DNA from: Sphingomonas sp. CCH10-B3
Lineage (GTDB): Bacteria; Pseudomonadota; Alphaproteobacteria; Sphingomonadales; Sphingomonadaceae
NCBI RefSeq assembly: GCF_001556185.1
Contig: NZ_LSIJ01000068.1
Span: forward strand, 1-27,398
Length of the DNA stretch: 27,398 nt
Direction of reading: 5' to 3'
The position numbers and the translations under genes are program-made. Shown piece by piece: positions 1-9,631 of this stretch (positions are counted from its first letter, which is position 1; the number at the start of each line of letters is the position of its first letter). Below the pieces are notes generated by a model that did no database searches, was not told the DNA's origin, and saw only the letters and a program-made list of their open reading frames with translations.

Positions 1-24
1 CGTCAACGGCCGCCGCGCCAATGA
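1..24 (+). CDS. 3' tail of an upstream gene (partial)
   Basis: Frame 1 is open from the window edge for seven codons (R-Q-R-P-P-R-Q) and stops at TGA 22-24. That stop overlaps the ATG at 21 as ATGA, the usual look of a translationally coupled junction. I infer that a + strand gene ends here and is co-transcribed with the HAD phosphatase. Too little remains to name it. A pseudouridine synthase often precedes this HAD gene in related genomes, but that is recall, not evidence from this window. Confidence 0.35.
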   Translation, partial: RQRPPRQ

Positions 25-686
25 CCGGCGACCTGATGCCCGCTACGCCGCGCTACAAGATGGCGATCTTCGATTTCGACGGGACGCTGGCCGACAGCGG
101 CGACTGGTTTTTGTCCATTGCCGACGATCTGGCCGACCGGTTCCGCTTTCGCCGTGTGCCGCCCGACGAGATTGAGGGGCTGCGCGGCCACACGACGCGC
201 GAAGTGATCCGTCACCTCGGCATCCCGCGCTGGAAGCTGCCGATCATCGCCCGCCATCTGCACAAAAGGCTGGCAGGCGAGACCGACAAGATCAGCCTGT
301 TCGACGGTGTCGAGCCGATGCTGGCGACATTGCAGGCAGCGGGCGTGCGGCTGGCCATGGTGACATCGAACGCCGAGGACAATGCGCGTGCGATCCTCGG
401 CGCGGACAATATCGCGCGCTTCGAACAGATCGAGTGCGGCGCATCGCTGTTCGGCAAGGCGCCACGCTATCGCCGGGTGCTGCGCCGCGCGCGGCTGGCC
501 GCCGGCGATGTCGTGTCGATCGGTGACGAAACGCGCGACATTACTGCTGCGCGCAAGGTCGGGATCGATGCCGCCGCCGTGCTATGGGGCTATGCACGCC
601 GCGATGCACTCGCCGCGCTGTCGCCCGCCCTGACGTTCGAGACGCCCGACGACGTCGTGGCGGCGCTGCTCGGACCTGCCGACTAA
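21..686 (+). CDS. HAD-superfamily phosphatase (phosphoglycolate phosphatase-like)
   Basis: A 221-residue cytoplasmic protein with all four HAD motifs. Motif I is DFDGT with nucleophile Asp18 and acid/base Asp20. Motif II is the Ser/Thr of VTSN (residues 114-117). The motif III lysine is about K146. Motif IV is GDETRD (168-173), which binds magnesium. A helical cap of about 75 residues lies between motifs I and II, as in subfamily IA enzymes such as phosphoglycolate phosphatase. The family hydrolyses small phosphate esters, but the substrate cannot be read from sequence. I chose ATG 21 because it overlaps an upstream stop as ATGA; ATG 36 is an alternative. The next gene starts five bases after the stop, so the two are probably co-transcribed. 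Confidence 0.88.
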   Translation: MTGDLMPATPRYKMAIFDFDGTLADSGDWFLSIADDLADRFRFRRVPPDEIEGLRGHTTREVIRHLGIPRWKLPIIARHLHKRLAGETDKISLFDGVEPMLATLQAAGVRLAMVTSNAEDNARAILGADNIARFEQIECGASLFGKAPRYRRVLRRARLAAGDVVSIGDETRDITAARKVGIDAAAVLWGYARRDALAALSPALTFETPDDVVAALLGPAD

Positions 687-691
687 CCGGC

Positions 692-1606
692 ATGGGCGAC
701 GGCCATCATCATCACGCACACGACCACGGCGTTGTCGTCGATTTCGGCCGCGCCTTTGCGCTGGGCGTCGCGCTCAACCTCGGCTTTGTCGCGATCGAGC
801 TGACATGCGGCCTGCTGGCAGGCTCGGTCGCGCTGCTGGCGGATGCCGGCCATAATCTGTCCGACGTGCTGGGGCTTGCGGTTGCGTGGGGTGGCGCGGC
901 GCTGGCGCGTCGTCCAGCCTCGCCGCGCTTTACCTACGGCCTGCGCAAATCGTCGATACTGGCGGCGCTCGCCAATGCATTGTTCCTGCTGCTGGCGTGC
1001 GGCGGGATTGGCTGGGAAGCTGCGCGCCGTTTCGCTGACCCGCCGCCGGTGCCGGGCGGGGTGGTGATGGCGGTCGCGGCGGTCGGCATCGCAGTCAACG
1101 CCGTCACCGCATGGCTGTTCGCGAGCGGGCGGCACGGCGACATCAATATCCGCGCGGCGTATCTGCACATGGTGAGCGATGCGGCGGTGTCGGCCGCGGT
1201 GGTCGTCGCAGGCGGGCTGGTGCTGCTGACGGGATGGGCGTGGATCGATCCCGCCGCCAGCCTTGTCGTCGTGGCGGTGATCCTGTGGGGTACCTGGGGG
1301 CTGCTGCGCGATTCGATCGGGATGGCGCTCGATGCTGTGCCGACCAGTGTCGATGCAGGCGCCGTGGGGATAATGCTGCGCGGTCTCGACGGCGTCGAGC
1401 GGGTCCATGACCTCCACATTTGGCCGATCAGCACCACCGAAGTCGCGCTGACGGTGCGGCTCGTGATGCCGGGCGGGCATCCCGGTGACGCTTTCCTGCA
1501 CGCGGTCGAGGAGCGGCTGGAGCATGATTTCGGCGTCGATCACAGCACGATCCAGATCGGCCTTGGCGGCGCCGATGCCTGCCAACTGCACGGTGCATGG
1601 GCGTGA
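692..1606 (+). CDS. CDF-family divalent metal cation efflux transporter (ZitB/CzcD-like)
   Basis: A 304-residue inner-membrane cation diffusion facilitator that would export Zn2+ or a similar metal in exchange for protons. The N-terminus is rich in histidine (HHHHAHDH, residues 5-12), a common metal-capturing feature. Six hydrophobic segments fit the family. The transport site is visible as HNLSD in TM2 (H54, D58) and HMVSD in TM5 (H159, D163), the H-x3-D pair of zinc-type CDFs. A soluble C-terminal domain (about 215-300) carries the VHDLHIW signature of the dimerising ferredoxin-like fold. ATG 692 lies five bases after the HAD stop. The 3' end overlaps tgt by 10 nt. Metal specificity is inferred from the H/D pattern and not proven. 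Confidence 0.93.
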   Translation: MGDGHHHHAHDHGVVVDFGRAFALGVALNLGFVAIELTCGLLAGSVALLADAGHNLSDVLGLAVAWGGAALARRPASPRFTYGLRKSSILAALANALFLLLACGGIGWEAARRFADPPPVPGGVVMAVAAVGIAVNAVTAWLFASGRHGDINIRAAYLHMVSDAAVSAAVVVAGGLVLLTGWAWIDPAASLVVVAVILWGTWGLLRDSIGMALDAVPTSVDAGAVGIMLRGLDGVERVHDLHIWPISTTEVALTVRLVMPGGHPGDAFLHAVEERLEHDFGVDHSTIQIGLGGADACQLHGAWA

Positions 1607-2730
1607 GCGCGCGGTTCGCCTTCACGATTGCAGCCACCGACGGCAAGGCACGCACGGGCAGCATCACGATGCAGCGCGGGACGATCCGCACGCCCGCCTT
1701 CATGCCCGTCGGCACCGCCGCGACCGTCAAGGCAATGAAGCCGCAGGACGTGCGCAAGGGCGGCGCCGATATCATCCTCGGCAATACCTATCATCTGATG
1801 CTGCGCCCGAGTGCCGAGCGCGTCGCGCGGCTGGGCGGGCTGCACGGTTTCATGGGCTGGGATCGCCCGATCCTGACCGACAGCGGCGGCTATCAGGTGA
1901 TGAGCCTCGCCGACCTGACCACCCGCTCGGAAGATGGCGTGACGTTCAAAAGCCATCTCGACGGGTCGCGGCATACGCTGAGCCCCGAACGCTCGATCGA
2001 GATCCAGCGGCTGCTCGATTCAGACATCATCATGGCCTTCGACGAGCTGGTTCCGACGACCGCGACCCGCGAGGTGCAGCACGCCGCGATGCTGCGGTCG
2101 ATGCGCTGGGCACGTCGGTCGCGCGATGCCTTCGACGGCGGTGGCGAACACGCTGCGCGTGCCGCGATCTTCGGCATCCAGCAGGGCGCGCTCGATCAGA
2201 CGATGCGGCTTGAATCCGCGCAGGCGCTGATCGACATCGGCTTCGACGGTTATGCGGTCGGCGGCCTTGCGGTTGGCGAAGGGCAGGAGGCGATGTTCGG
2301 CTGCCTCGATTTCGCGCCCGGCCAACTGCCTGCGGACAAGCCGCGCTACCTGATGGGGGTCGGCAAGCCCGACGATATCGTCGGCGCAGTCGAGCGCGGC
2401 ATCGACATGTTCGATTGCGTGCTGCCCACGCGCAGCGGCCGCACCGGGCAAGCCTTCACTCGCGCCGGGCCGATCAACATCCGCAATGCGCGCTTTGCCG
2501 AGGATGAGGGGCCGCTCGATCCCGCCTGCGCCTGCCCGGTCTGCGCGACGTGGAGCCGCGCCTATCTCCATCACCTCGTGCGGGTCGGCGAGATTCTGGG
2601 CGCAATGCTGATGACCGAGCATAATCTCTATTTCTATCAGGCACTGATGGCCGATTTGCGTGCGGCAATCGCCGAAGGGCGGCTCAAGAGCTTTGCCGAT
2701 GCGTTTAGAACGGCTTATGCCAGCGGATAG
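1597..2730 (+). CDS. tgt: Queuine tRNA-ribosyltransferase (tRNA-guanine transglycosylase)
   Basis: A 377-residue enzyme that replaces guanine 34 with preQ1 in tRNAs for Asp, Asn, His and Tyr, a late step of queuosine synthesis. Every key residue sits exactly seven positions before its counterpart in the structurally known Zymomonas mobilis enzyme. These are acid/base D95 (TDSGGYQ), nucleophile D273 (MFDCVLPTR), and zinc ligands C311, C313, C316 and H342. Full length, with no visible lesion. ATG 1597 overlaps the CDF gene by 10 nt. GTG 1603, forming a GTGA overlap with the CDF stop, is a possible alternative start that would remove two residues. The constant offset to Z. mobilis supports a sphingomonad host. 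Confidence 0.97.
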   Translation: MGVSARFAFTIAATDGKARTGSITMQRGTIRTPAFMPVGTAATVKAMKPQDVRKGGADIILGNTYHLMLRPSAERVARLGGLHGFMGWDRPILTDSGGYQVMSLADLTTRSEDGVTFKSHLDGSRHTLSPERSIEIQRLLDSDIIMAFDELVPTTATREVQHAAMLRSMRWARRSRDAFDGGGEHAARAAIFGIQQGALDQTMRLESAQALIDIGFDGYAVGGLAVGEGQEAMFGCLDFAPGQLPADKPRYLMGVGKPDDIVGAVERGIDMFDCVLPTRSGRTGQAFTRAGPINIRNARFAEDEGPLDPACACPVCATWSRAYLHHLVRVGEILGAMLMTEHNLYFYQALMADLRAAIAEGRLKSFADAFRTAYASG

Positions 2731-2751
2731 AAGCAAAAGAGGATGCGCCCG

Positions 2752-2952
2752 ATGAGCGACGAACCCAAGGACATGAACGAGATCGAAGCCGCCGCGCATG
2801 CCGCCAAGCGCGTTGCCGCCGCTGCCGATGAGACCAAGGCCAAGGCCGAAAAGAGCTGGCCGGTATCGGCAATCGCGATCGGCGTGGGCGTCGGCTCGGC
2901 GGCACTGGCGGCCGCGCTGCTCTATGCCAACAGCGGTCGCAAGAAGGGCTGA
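2752..2952 (+). CDS. Small single-span membrane protein, unknown function
   Basis: A 66-residue protein. The N-terminal half is charged and alanine-rich (about residues 1-38, helical, many Lys and Glu). One hydrophobic segment follows (about 39-60, small residues Gly, Ala, Val, Ile), then a basic tail (GRKKG). It is probably an inner-membrane protein with the charged part in the cytoplasm. AAGAGG at 2737-2742 sits about 9 nt before ATG 2752 but directly abuts ATG 2743, so I prefer 2752. It lies 21 nt after tgt on the same strand and may be its last co-transcribed gene. I do not recognise a named family. Confidence 0.7.
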   Translation: MSDEPKDMNEIEAAAHAAKRVAAAADETKAKAEKSWPVSAIAIGVGVGSAALAAALLYANSGRKKG

Positions 2953-3038
2953 CGGCGCCTGCCGCACGATATCGGCGATTGACACAGGCAATACAGCTAC
3001 GACACCTTCGCGCGGTCGTTGACCCGGGAGATTGCCTG

Positions 3039-5891
3039 ATGCGTCTGGTTCGTGCCGCCCTTCTGCTGGGCATTGCCGCTGTTCCGTTTGCTGCCGAAGC
3101 GGCCCCCGGCAAGCGCCCTGCTCAGCCTGCCACGAAACCCGCAGCGGTTCCCATCAAGCCGATCGCTTTCACTGAGCGCACGCTTGCCAATGGCCTGCGC
3201 GTCTATGCGATCCGCGACACCTCGACGCCGAACGTATCGGTGCAGGTCTGGTACGATGTCGGATCGAAGGACGACCCCAAGGGTCGCTCGGGCTTTGCGC
3301 ACATGTTCGAACATCTCATGTTCAAGGCGACGCGCAATCTGGTGTCCGAACAGTTCGACCGGCTGACCGAGGACGTCGGCGGCGACAATAATGCATCGAC
3401 CAACGACGATTACACCGAATATCACGAAAACATCCCGGCCAACCACTTGCAGCGACTGCTGTTCGCCGAGGCCGACCGCATGTCGAGCCTGGTCGTCGAG
3501 CCCACCAGCTTCGCTTCCGAGCGGGACGTGGTGAAGGAGGAGTTGCGCCAGAACACCAATGCGCAGCCCTATGGCAAGCTGTTCTCGCAATATTATCCGG
3601 CGATTTCCTACACGCGCCACCCCTATGCACGCGGGACGATCGGCAGCCTCGACGACCTCCAGAGTGCGCAGATCGATGATGTCCGCGCCTTCCATGCAAC
3701 CTACTACCGGCCCGACAATGCGGTGCTGGTCGTGTCGGGCAACTTCGACGAGAAGCAGCTCGACGCCTGGGTCGATCAGTATTTCGGCCCGATCAAGCGC
3801 CCGACCACGCCGATTCCGCGTGTGAACGTCGTCGAGCCCGAACGCACGAAGCCTGCTCATTATGTGGTGCAGGAAGCGAACACCCCGCTGCCGGCAGTGA
3901 TGATCAGCTATCCGATCCCGCCGGACAATCATCCCGACAATCCGGCGCTGACTGTGCTCAACGCAATCTTGTCGCAGGGTGAGAGCTCGCGCCTGTACCG
4001 ATCGCTGGTTTACCGCGACCAGATTGCACAGGTCGCGCAGACCTTTCTCGACAGCAAGCAGGGGCCGGGCAATCTCGCAGTGTTCGCGATATTGGCGAGC
4101 GGCAGGAAGGCTGCCGACGGCGAGGCGGCATTGCTGCGTGAAATCGCGCGCGTCCGGAACGTGCCGGTGACTGCCGCCGAACTGGCCGAGGCGAAGAACG
4201 AAATTCTGACCAATGTGTTGCAAGCGCGCGAGACGCCCGAGGGCAAGGCGCGCACGATCGCCGCTGCCGTCATCGTCGACGGCGATCCGCGTGCCTCCGA
4301 CAAGCAGCTTGCCGCGCTCGCGCAGGTGACAGCTGCCGATGTCCAGCGCGTCGCCAGCAAATATCTGCGCGATAGCCGCGCCGCGACGATCCACTATCTT
4401 CCCGAAAATCCAGCCGACAAATTCCCGGTGAATGACCGGATCGAGATCGCTGACACTGTCGTCGTCAAGCCGCTGGTCGCGCCGGGCAAGGTGGAGATCG
4501 TGACGCCCGCAACCGACGCTCAGCGCGTGGCAGTACCCGCCGCGGGGCCGGCCATCGCCGCCAGCGCGCCCGTCACCAATGAATTCAGGCTGGCGAATGG
4601 CCTGCGGGTCGTTGTCGTTGAAAAGCACGACTTGCCGCTGCTGACCGCGCTGCTCGTCGCCCGTGGCGGCGGCGCGATCGACCCCGCCGACCGGGCCGGA
4701 CTTGCCAGCCTGACCGCCGACCTGATGACCAAGGGCACCAAAACGCGATCGGCGACCGACATCGCGCGCCAGATCGAATCGCTTGGCGGCTCGATTTCGA
4801 GCGATGCCAGCTTTGACGGGGCGACCGTGGCCGTGACGGTGAAGGCTGATCAGGCCACGCCCGCGCTCGGCATCCTCGCCGATGTTGCGCGGAACCCGGT
4901 ATTCGCGCCCGACGAGATCGAACGCGCCCGGTCGCAGGCGATCGACGGCGTACAGGTAGCGATCAAGAACCCCAGCCAACTCGCCGCACTGGTCGCGGCG
5001 CGCGCCGCGCTGGGCAATGCCGCTTACGCCCATCCGCTGTCGGGCACAGCGACTTCGCTTAAGGCGATTACGCCAGCGGATGTCCGCGCTGCTTATGCGC
5101 GCGTCTGGGCGCCGGGACAGGCGGCGCTGGTCCTTGTCGGCGACGTCACCCCCGCCCGCGCGAAGGAACTGGCGGAGGCCAAGTTCGGCGACTGGCAAAG
5201 CAGCAGCGCCCCGATCGCGCAGGGAACGGCGCCCGCCTATCCCAAGCCGCGCGTGATCGTGGTCGACCTGCCGGGCGCCGGGCAGGCGGGCGTGGTTGTC
5301 GCCCGGCCGGGCATCGCGCGGCGCGACGCGCTCTATTACCCGACTTCTGTTGCCAACACCGTGCTCGGTGGTGGGTTCTCGTCGCGGCTCAATCAGGAAA
5401 TCCGCATCAAGCGCGGTCTGGCCTATGGCGCGGGCAGCGGGATGCAGGCGGGCCGCGAACCCGGCACGATCACGGCGCGCACCTCGACCAAAAATCCGTC
5501 GGCGCCTGAGACGGTCGCGATCATCCTGGCCGAAATGAAGCGGCTCGGCGCCGAGCCGGTGAGCGCCGCCGAACTCGATACGCGCAAGGCCGTGCTGGTC
5601 GGCAATTTCGGTCGCGCGACCGATACCACCGGGTCGATCGCCGGCACCGTCGGCAGCTATATCGTGCAGGATCTGCCGCTCAGCGATCTTGGCGACTATA
5701 CCAAGCGCGTCGCGGCAGTCGATCCGGCAGCCGTACAAGCAGCGGCGGCGAAGCTGCTCGACCCGACGGCGGCCAGCATCGTCGTGGTGGGCGACGCCAA
5801 GCTGTTCGTCGATGAACTGCGCAAGACCTACCCCGATCTTGAATTGATCCCGGCGGACAAGCTCAATCTCGACTCAAGCGCGCTCAAGTAA
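3039..5891 (+). CDS. Secreted M16-family zinc metallopeptidase, two-domain
   Basis: A 950-residue pitrilysin-type (M16) peptidase. A signal peptide (residues 1-21, ending AEA) predicts export to the periplasm. The N-terminal unit carries the inverted zinc motif HMFEH (H88, E91, H92), with a distal glutamate ligand in KEELR about 76 residues later (E167/E168). The C-terminal M16 unit (about 535-950) lacks HxxEH at the corresponding place (GGGAIDPADRAGL), the usual arrangement of one active and one inactive half that together form a clamshell. These enzymes degrade small unfolded peptides. GGGAG-like sequence before ATG 3039 (CGGGAG, 8 nt spacing) decides the start. The upstream in-frame codons (from 2979) show no signal peptide. 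Confidence 0.93.
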   Translation: MRLVRAALLLGIAAVPFAAEAAPGKRPAQPATKPAAVPIKPIAFTERTLANGLRVYAIRDTSTPNVSVQVWYDVGSKDDPKGRSGFAHMFEHLMFKATRNLVSEQFDRLTEDVGGDNNASTNDDYTEYHENIPANHLQRLLFAEADRMSSLVVEPTSFASERDVVKEELRQNTNAQPYGKLFSQYYPAISYTRHPYARGTIGSLDDLQSAQIDDVRAFHATYYRPDNAVLVVSGNFDEKQLDAWVDQYFGPIKRPTTPIPRVNVVEPERTKPAHYVVQEANTPLPAVMISYPIPPDNHPDNPALTVLNAILSQGESSRLYRSLVYRDQIAQVAQTFLDSKQGPGNLAVFAILASGRKAADGEAALLREIARVRNVPVTAAELAEAKNEILTNVLQARETPEGKARTIAAAVIVDGDPRASDKQLAALAQVTAADVQRVASKYLRDSRAATIHYLPENPADKFPVNDRIEIADTVVVKPLVAPGKVEIVTPATDAQRVAVPAAGPAIAASAPVTNEFRLANGLRVVVVEKHDLPLLTALLVARGGGAIDPADRAGLASLTADLMTKGTKTRSATDIARQIESLGGSISSDASFDGATVAVTVKADQATPALGILADVARNPVFAPDEIERARSQAIDGVQVAIKNPSQLAALVAARAALGNAAYAHPLSGTATSLKAITPADVRAAYARVWAPGQAALVLVGDVTPARAKELAEAKFGDWQSSSAPIAQGTAPAYPKPRVIVVDLPGAGQAGVVVARPGIARRDALYYPTSVANTVLGGGFSSRLNQEIRIKRGLAYGAGSGMQAGREPGTITARTSTKNPSAPETVAIILAEMKRLGAEPVSAAELDTRKAVLVGNFGRATDTTGSIAGTVGSYIVQDLPLSDLGDYTKRVAAVDPAAVQAAAAKLLDPTAASIVVVGDAKLFVDELRKTYPDLELIPADKLNLDSSALK

Positions 5892-6028
5892 CGCGAAAGG
5901 TTGCATTAACCATAAAACGTCCCAGCAATAGACGCGCTGATCTTAGGCCTTCCCTAAGCCCTGCCGATTGATATGCGACATCTTTGACGCACCATCGGAT
6001 TCGGGCGCAGGTGAATCGATTGTCGGGC

Positions 6029-7051
6029 ATGTCGCGCGCGCAGTTGCTGCTGGTCGCGCTGATCGTCGCGATGGCGGCGGTGTCGGCGCGCGCGGCGATC
6101 GTCGTCGTCACCGTCGCGGCCCAGCGCGCGGCGGTGCCCGCCAAGCCGAAGGGTTTCGAGGCGAGCGACCATTTTCCCGGCGCGGCGCTGATCTATGCCA
6201 GCGAAACCGTCACCCGGCCAGGGGCAGAGGAGGCGGCGCTCGCGGCGCCATCAAGCGGCACCACCGGAACGGCGCCGCTGCCGACGCTGCCGATCCCGTC
6301 GACCTATGTCGCGTCGCCGACGCTCGACGGCACGATTCACCCGGCGCGGCCGTTCGTCATGACGCGAGCGGGCGGCAGCGATTACGGTCGCGCGCTCAAT
6401 TGCCTCGCCACGGCCATCTATTATGAAGCCGCGAGCGAACCCGATGCGGGCCAGCGCGCGGTCGCCCAAGTCATTCTCAACCGGGTCCGCCACCCGGCCT
6501 TCCCCGGCACAATATGCGGCGTCGTCTATCAGGGGTCGGAAAAATCAGGCTGCCAGTTCAGCTTCGCTTGCGACGGCGCGATGGCGCGGGTGCCGTCGCG
6601 CAGCGGCTGGGCGCGCGCGCTGCACAATGCCGCGCTGATGCTCGCCGGCACGGTCGAGGGGCAGGTCGGCACCGCCACGCATTACCACACCTATGCCGTC
6701 ACCCCGCGCTGGAACCGGCAAATGGTGATGACGGCGGTAATCGGCGCGCATTTTTTCCACCGCTGGCAGGGTTATTGGGGCACGCCCGCCTCGCTCAGCG
6801 TGCCCTATCGTGGTGGCGAGCCGGTGCCGGGACCGCACGCGCGGATCGCGCCGGTCGCGCCCGCAACGCCCGCGCTGGCGATTGCCGCTGCGGGCACCGC
6901 CGCACTACCTGCCCCGACTCCCGCCAGCGCCATCCAGCCTGCCTATGTCGATCGCAGCATCGCCCGCGCGCCGACGCCTGCGCGTACCGACAATCTGCCC
7001 GACAGCCAGATCCTCGACAAATGGAAGGACAGCGGCAAGCCGCTGCGCTGA
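6029..7051 (+). CDS. SleB-type cell wall hydrolase
   Basis: A 340-residue envelope protein. An N-terminal hydrophobic segment (about residues 4-30) is either a signal peptide or a membrane anchor. A proline/alanine-rich linker follows. The Hydrolase_2 (SleB) domain spans roughly 120-230 and contains the family's AIYYEAASE with putative catalytic Glu133, then the NRVRHP and GCQFSFACDG motifs. The tail is proline/alanine-rich. SleB-like enzymes cleave peptidoglycan glycan strands, here probably in wall growth or remodelling. The start is uncertain: GTG 6011 and TTG 5984 are in frame upstream, and none of the three has a clear ribosome site. A weak 6-bp hairpin (5942-5958) lies upstream. The stop is 4 nt from the convergent SRAP gene. 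Confidence 0.85.
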   Translation: MSRAQLLLVALIVAMAAVSARAAIVVVTVAAQRAAVPAKPKGFEASDHFPGAALIYASETVTRPGAEEAALAAPSSGTTGTAPLPTLPIPSTYVASPTLDGTIHPARPFVMTRAGGSDYGRALNCLATAIYYEAASEPDAGQRAVAQVILNRVRHPAFPGTICGVVYQGSEKSGCQFSFACDGAMARVPSRSGWARALHNAALMLAGTVEGQVGTATHYHTYAVTPRWNRQMVMTAVIGAHFFHRWQGYWGTPASLSVPYRGGEPVPGPHARIAPVAPATPALAIAAAGTAALPAPTPASAIQPAYVDRSIARAPTPARTDNLPDSQILDKWKDSGKPLR

Positions 7052-7055
7052 CCGT

Positions 7056-7667
7056 TTAGCCGACGCGCGCGACTGACAGGCTGCCGGCAGGGGATGGCGC
7101 GATCAGTTCGGCCGATGGGACGTCGCCGCCGATCCATGCCCCCCAGTGTGTGCGCGGCATCAGCACGACCTGACGGCTGTGCAGCGGCGCGACGTCGGGC
7201 CCCGGCGCGCACGTCAGCAAGGTGAATGCTTGGCCGACGCGCGAGTCGGCATGCCACAGCCCGGCAATCATCAGATAATCCCCTGCCAGCGGACCGCCAG
7301 GGGTGGGCGTGAACAGCCATTTGGTCTTGCGCTTGCTCTTGGGATCTTCGGGCGCGGTGAATTCATAGAAGCCGTCGACCGGCACCAGACAGCGGCCACC
7401 GGTGGCGCTGTTGGTAAAGCGGCGGCCCTCGCTCCGAAAATTGTACAGCGGGCGGCCGTTCGCCATTGGCCAGCTCCAGCGCCGGGTGACCAGATCGGCG
7501 GCGCCATCGGCGCCCGCCCGCACGATCACGGTCGGGTCGGTGATGCGGACGCTGTCGAGCGGCGCCATGTTCGGCGCGCCCTCTGGGAAAAGCAGCGGGA
7601 TCCTGAGCTGTGACCAGTCCTCGCGCAGCTGACCAAGGGCGATCCGGCGCGCGACTTCGTTGCACAT
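7056..7667 (-). CDS. SRAP-domain abasic-site protein (YedK/HMCES family)
   Basis: A 203-residue SOS-response-associated peptidase-fold protein. The family uses Cys2, exposed after removal of the initiator Met, to crosslink covalently to abasic sites in single-stranded DNA and so protect replication forks. The residues known from E. coli YedK are present: C2, N76 (LYNFRSE), E102 (GFYEF) and H163 (PLHSRQ). The need for Cys2 fixes the start at 7667. It lies 6 nt downstream of the S9 peptidase gene on the same strand, so the two are probably co-transcribed. The final segment (residues 180-203) is low in recognisable motif. I see no LexA-type box between the two genes. Confidence 0.93.
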   Translation of the reverse strand: MCNEVARRIALGQLREDWSQLRIPLLFPEGAPNMAPLDSVRITDPTVIVRAGADGAADLVTRRWSWPMANGRPLYNFRSEGRRFTNSATGGRCLVPVDGFYEFTAPEDPKSKRKTKWLFTPTPGGPLAGDYLMIAGLWHADSRVGQAFTLLTCAPGPDVAPLHSRQVVLMPRTHWGAWIGGDVPSAELIAPSPAGSLSVARVG

Positions 7668-7673
7668 CGGCGG

Positions 7674-9572
7674 TTACTTCGCGGACCCCAGATATTTCTC
7701 GAACCAAGCGATCGTGCGCTTCTGCAAGTCGATGGCATTGGCCGGGCTGCGGATGCCATGGCCTTCCTCGGCATAGATCACCAGCGTCGTCGGTACGCCC
7801 TGATCGCGCAGCGCATGCCAATATTCGACCGACTGGGTCGGCGGCACTTCGATGTCGCGCTCGCCGACGTAAATGAAGGTCGGCGTCTTGGCGTTCTTCA
7901 TTTGGTAGATTGCCGAGGGCTTTTCGTATGCCTCATAATCTTCGTACAGCGTCTTGCCGAAATAGGGCAGCATCCACTGATCGATGCCGTTGGTGCCATA
8001 ATAGCTGACCCAGTTCGACAGCCCGGCGCCCGCCACGATCGCCTTGAAGCGATTGGTCTGGGTGTTCGCCCACATCGACATGAAGCCGCCATAGCTGCCG
8101 CCGGTTAGCCCCAGCCGAGCGTCGTCGATCGGCGCCACCTTTTCGACCGCATCGATCCCCGCGAGGATGTCGCGCAGATCGCCGCCGCCGAAGTCGCGCC
8201 GGTTGGCCGCGGTGAACGCTTCGCCCTGACCATAGCTGCCGCGCGGATTGGGCAGGAAGACATAGAAGCCCGCGCGGATCAGTTCCGCCGCGCCGCCGCG
8301 CTCGACGAAATTGGGCACGCTGGCAGCCGCCGGACCGCCGTGGACGATCGTGATCATCGGCGCCTTCTTGGCCGGATCGGCGCCCACCGGCGCGAGCAGC
8401 CAGCCTTGCGAGGTGAAACCCTCGTTGGTCCAGGTCACGCTGCGCGCCGTAACGACGGGAGGTGCCGCATCATTGTCGTGCGTGATCTGTCGGGGCGCGG
8501 TGGCGGGGCCGGCAAAGATCGCGGGCGCATGCGTCCAGTCCTGCACGACGGTCGCGACAAACTTGCCGTCGTCGCTGAAGGCGGCGCGGCCGTCTCCGGC
8601 CGCAAAGCTCGCGGGCCGCGCAAACATCGCCGCGCCATAGCCCTTGTCGGTCACGGCAACGATTTCGGCCATGTCGCCACGCAGCAACGTCGCGCGCAGG
8701 CCACCCTTGGTCCAGTCGATCGCGGTTGCGGTCGCCTTGGCGCCCTCGGTGATGTTGACCGGCGTGCCCCCGGCGAGCGGCACGGTGAAGACGTCACCAC
8801 CGACCGAGCCGAAGTCGCTCATCAGCCCGCCGATGAAGGCCACCGACTTGCCGTCGGGCGAAACGCGGGGGAAGTTGAGCTGCGTGGTCGGCTTGGCGAT
8901 CATGCGCACCGCGCCGGTCGCCGCATCGATATGGTCGAGCGTCGCCACCCACCAATTGGCGTCGCCATTGCCGAGCGCCGAGGTGACGACAAAGCCGCTG
9001 CCATCGGGCGTCCAGTCATATTCATAGACATAGCGACCCGCCGGCGACAGCGGCTTGACCGCATCGGGGCCAAGTGTCGCGGTCCGGTCGAACACGGCGA
9101 GTTGCTGCGCATCGTTCTTCTCGCCGATTTCGCCGACCTGGCGCACGCCAGCCTGCGCGGCACCAGCTTCCTTGGCGGCACCGATCGTTACCAGCAGCGC
9201 GATGCGCTTGCCGTCGGGGGAGAAGCGCGGCGTCTGGGCAATGCCCCGGACGGTTGCGACCGCGCGCACCGTGCCGCCTTCGACAATGTCGAGCGTGATC
9301 TCACCCTTGCTGCGGTCGCGCGCGAGGAAGGCGAGCGTGCCGTCAGCGGCAAAGGTCAGTCCCGAATAGCTGCACGTTGCGCACGGATCGAACGTCGATA
9401 CCACTTCGCCGGTCTTGAGCGTGCGGATAACGATCTTCGCCTTGCCGCCGCTGGTCTCCACGGTGGCGATGCGATTGCCAACGGGCGCAATAGCGAGACC
9501 GCCATAATTGACCGGCGCCGCAAGCGCGGGGACGGCGGTGGTTGCAAGAATGGCGGCGATAATCAGGCGCAT
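7674..9572 (-). CDS. Secreted S9-family serine peptidase (prolyl oligopeptidase/acylaminoacyl peptidase type)
   Basis: A 632-residue exported peptidase. Residues 1-19 form a signal peptide (ending ALA). The middle (about 25-370) shows degenerate beta-propeller blades with WD40/PD40-like repeats such as FSPDGKRI and VSPDGKSV. The C-terminal alpha/beta-hydrolase domain holds the catalytic triad: Ser493 in GGSYGG, Asp573 in GERDIEVP and His605 in EEGHG. Members cleave short, often proline-containing peptides, and it may serve peptide scavenging in the periplasm. GGAGAG lies 9 nt before ATG 9572 but only 3 nt before ATG 9578 and inside the coding sequence if ATG 9593 is used, so I chose 9572. SRAP follows after 6 nt. 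Confidence 0.93.
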   Translation of the reverse strand: MRLIIAAILATTAVPALAAPVNYGGLAIAPVGNRIATVETSGGKAKIVIRTLKTGEVVSTFDPCATCSYSGLTFAADGTLAFLARDRSKGEITLDIVEGGTVRAVATVRGIAQTPRFSPDGKRIALLVTIGAAKEAGAAQAGVRQVGEIGEKNDAQQLAVFDRTATLGPDAVKPLSPAGRYVYEYDWTPDGSGFVVTSALGNGDANWWVATLDHIDAATGAVRMIAKPTTQLNFPRVSPDGKSVAFIGGLMSDFGSVGGDVFTVPLAGGTPVNITEGAKATATAIDWTKGGLRATLLRGDMAEIVAVTDKGYGAAMFARPASFAAGDGRAAFSDDGKFVATVVQDWTHAPAIFAGPATAPRQITHDNDAAPPVVTARSVTWTNEGFTSQGWLLAPVGADPAKKAPMITIVHGGPAAASVPNFVERGGAAELIRAGFYVFLPNPRGSYGQGEAFTAANRRDFGGGDLRDILAGIDAVEKVAPIDDARLGLTGGSYGGFMSMWANTQTNRFKAIVAGAGLSNWVSYYGTNGIDQWMLPYFGKTLYEDYEAYEKPSAIYQMKNAKTPTFIYVGERDIEVPPTQSVEYWHALRDQGVPTTLVIYAEEGHGIRSPANAIDLQKRTIAWFEKYLGSAK

Positions 9573-9631
9573 GGGCATCGGCTCTCCGGTCATTTTGACC
9601 GGTCGATAGCACAGCCTGTCGCAGCGGCAAG

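Noticed and set aside
2997..5738. 913-codon open frame on the - strand opposite the M16 peptidase
   Set aside because: GC-rich codon bias leaves the antisense frame open; the sequence is Arg/Asp-rich and without recognisable domain, while the + strand shows a signal peptide, HxxEH and full family structure.
7075..7095. Short palindrome CTGCCGGCAG as a terminator between the cell wall hydrolase and SRAP
   Set aside because: It lies inside the SRAP coding sequence, is only 10 bases with no loop, and has no T-run.
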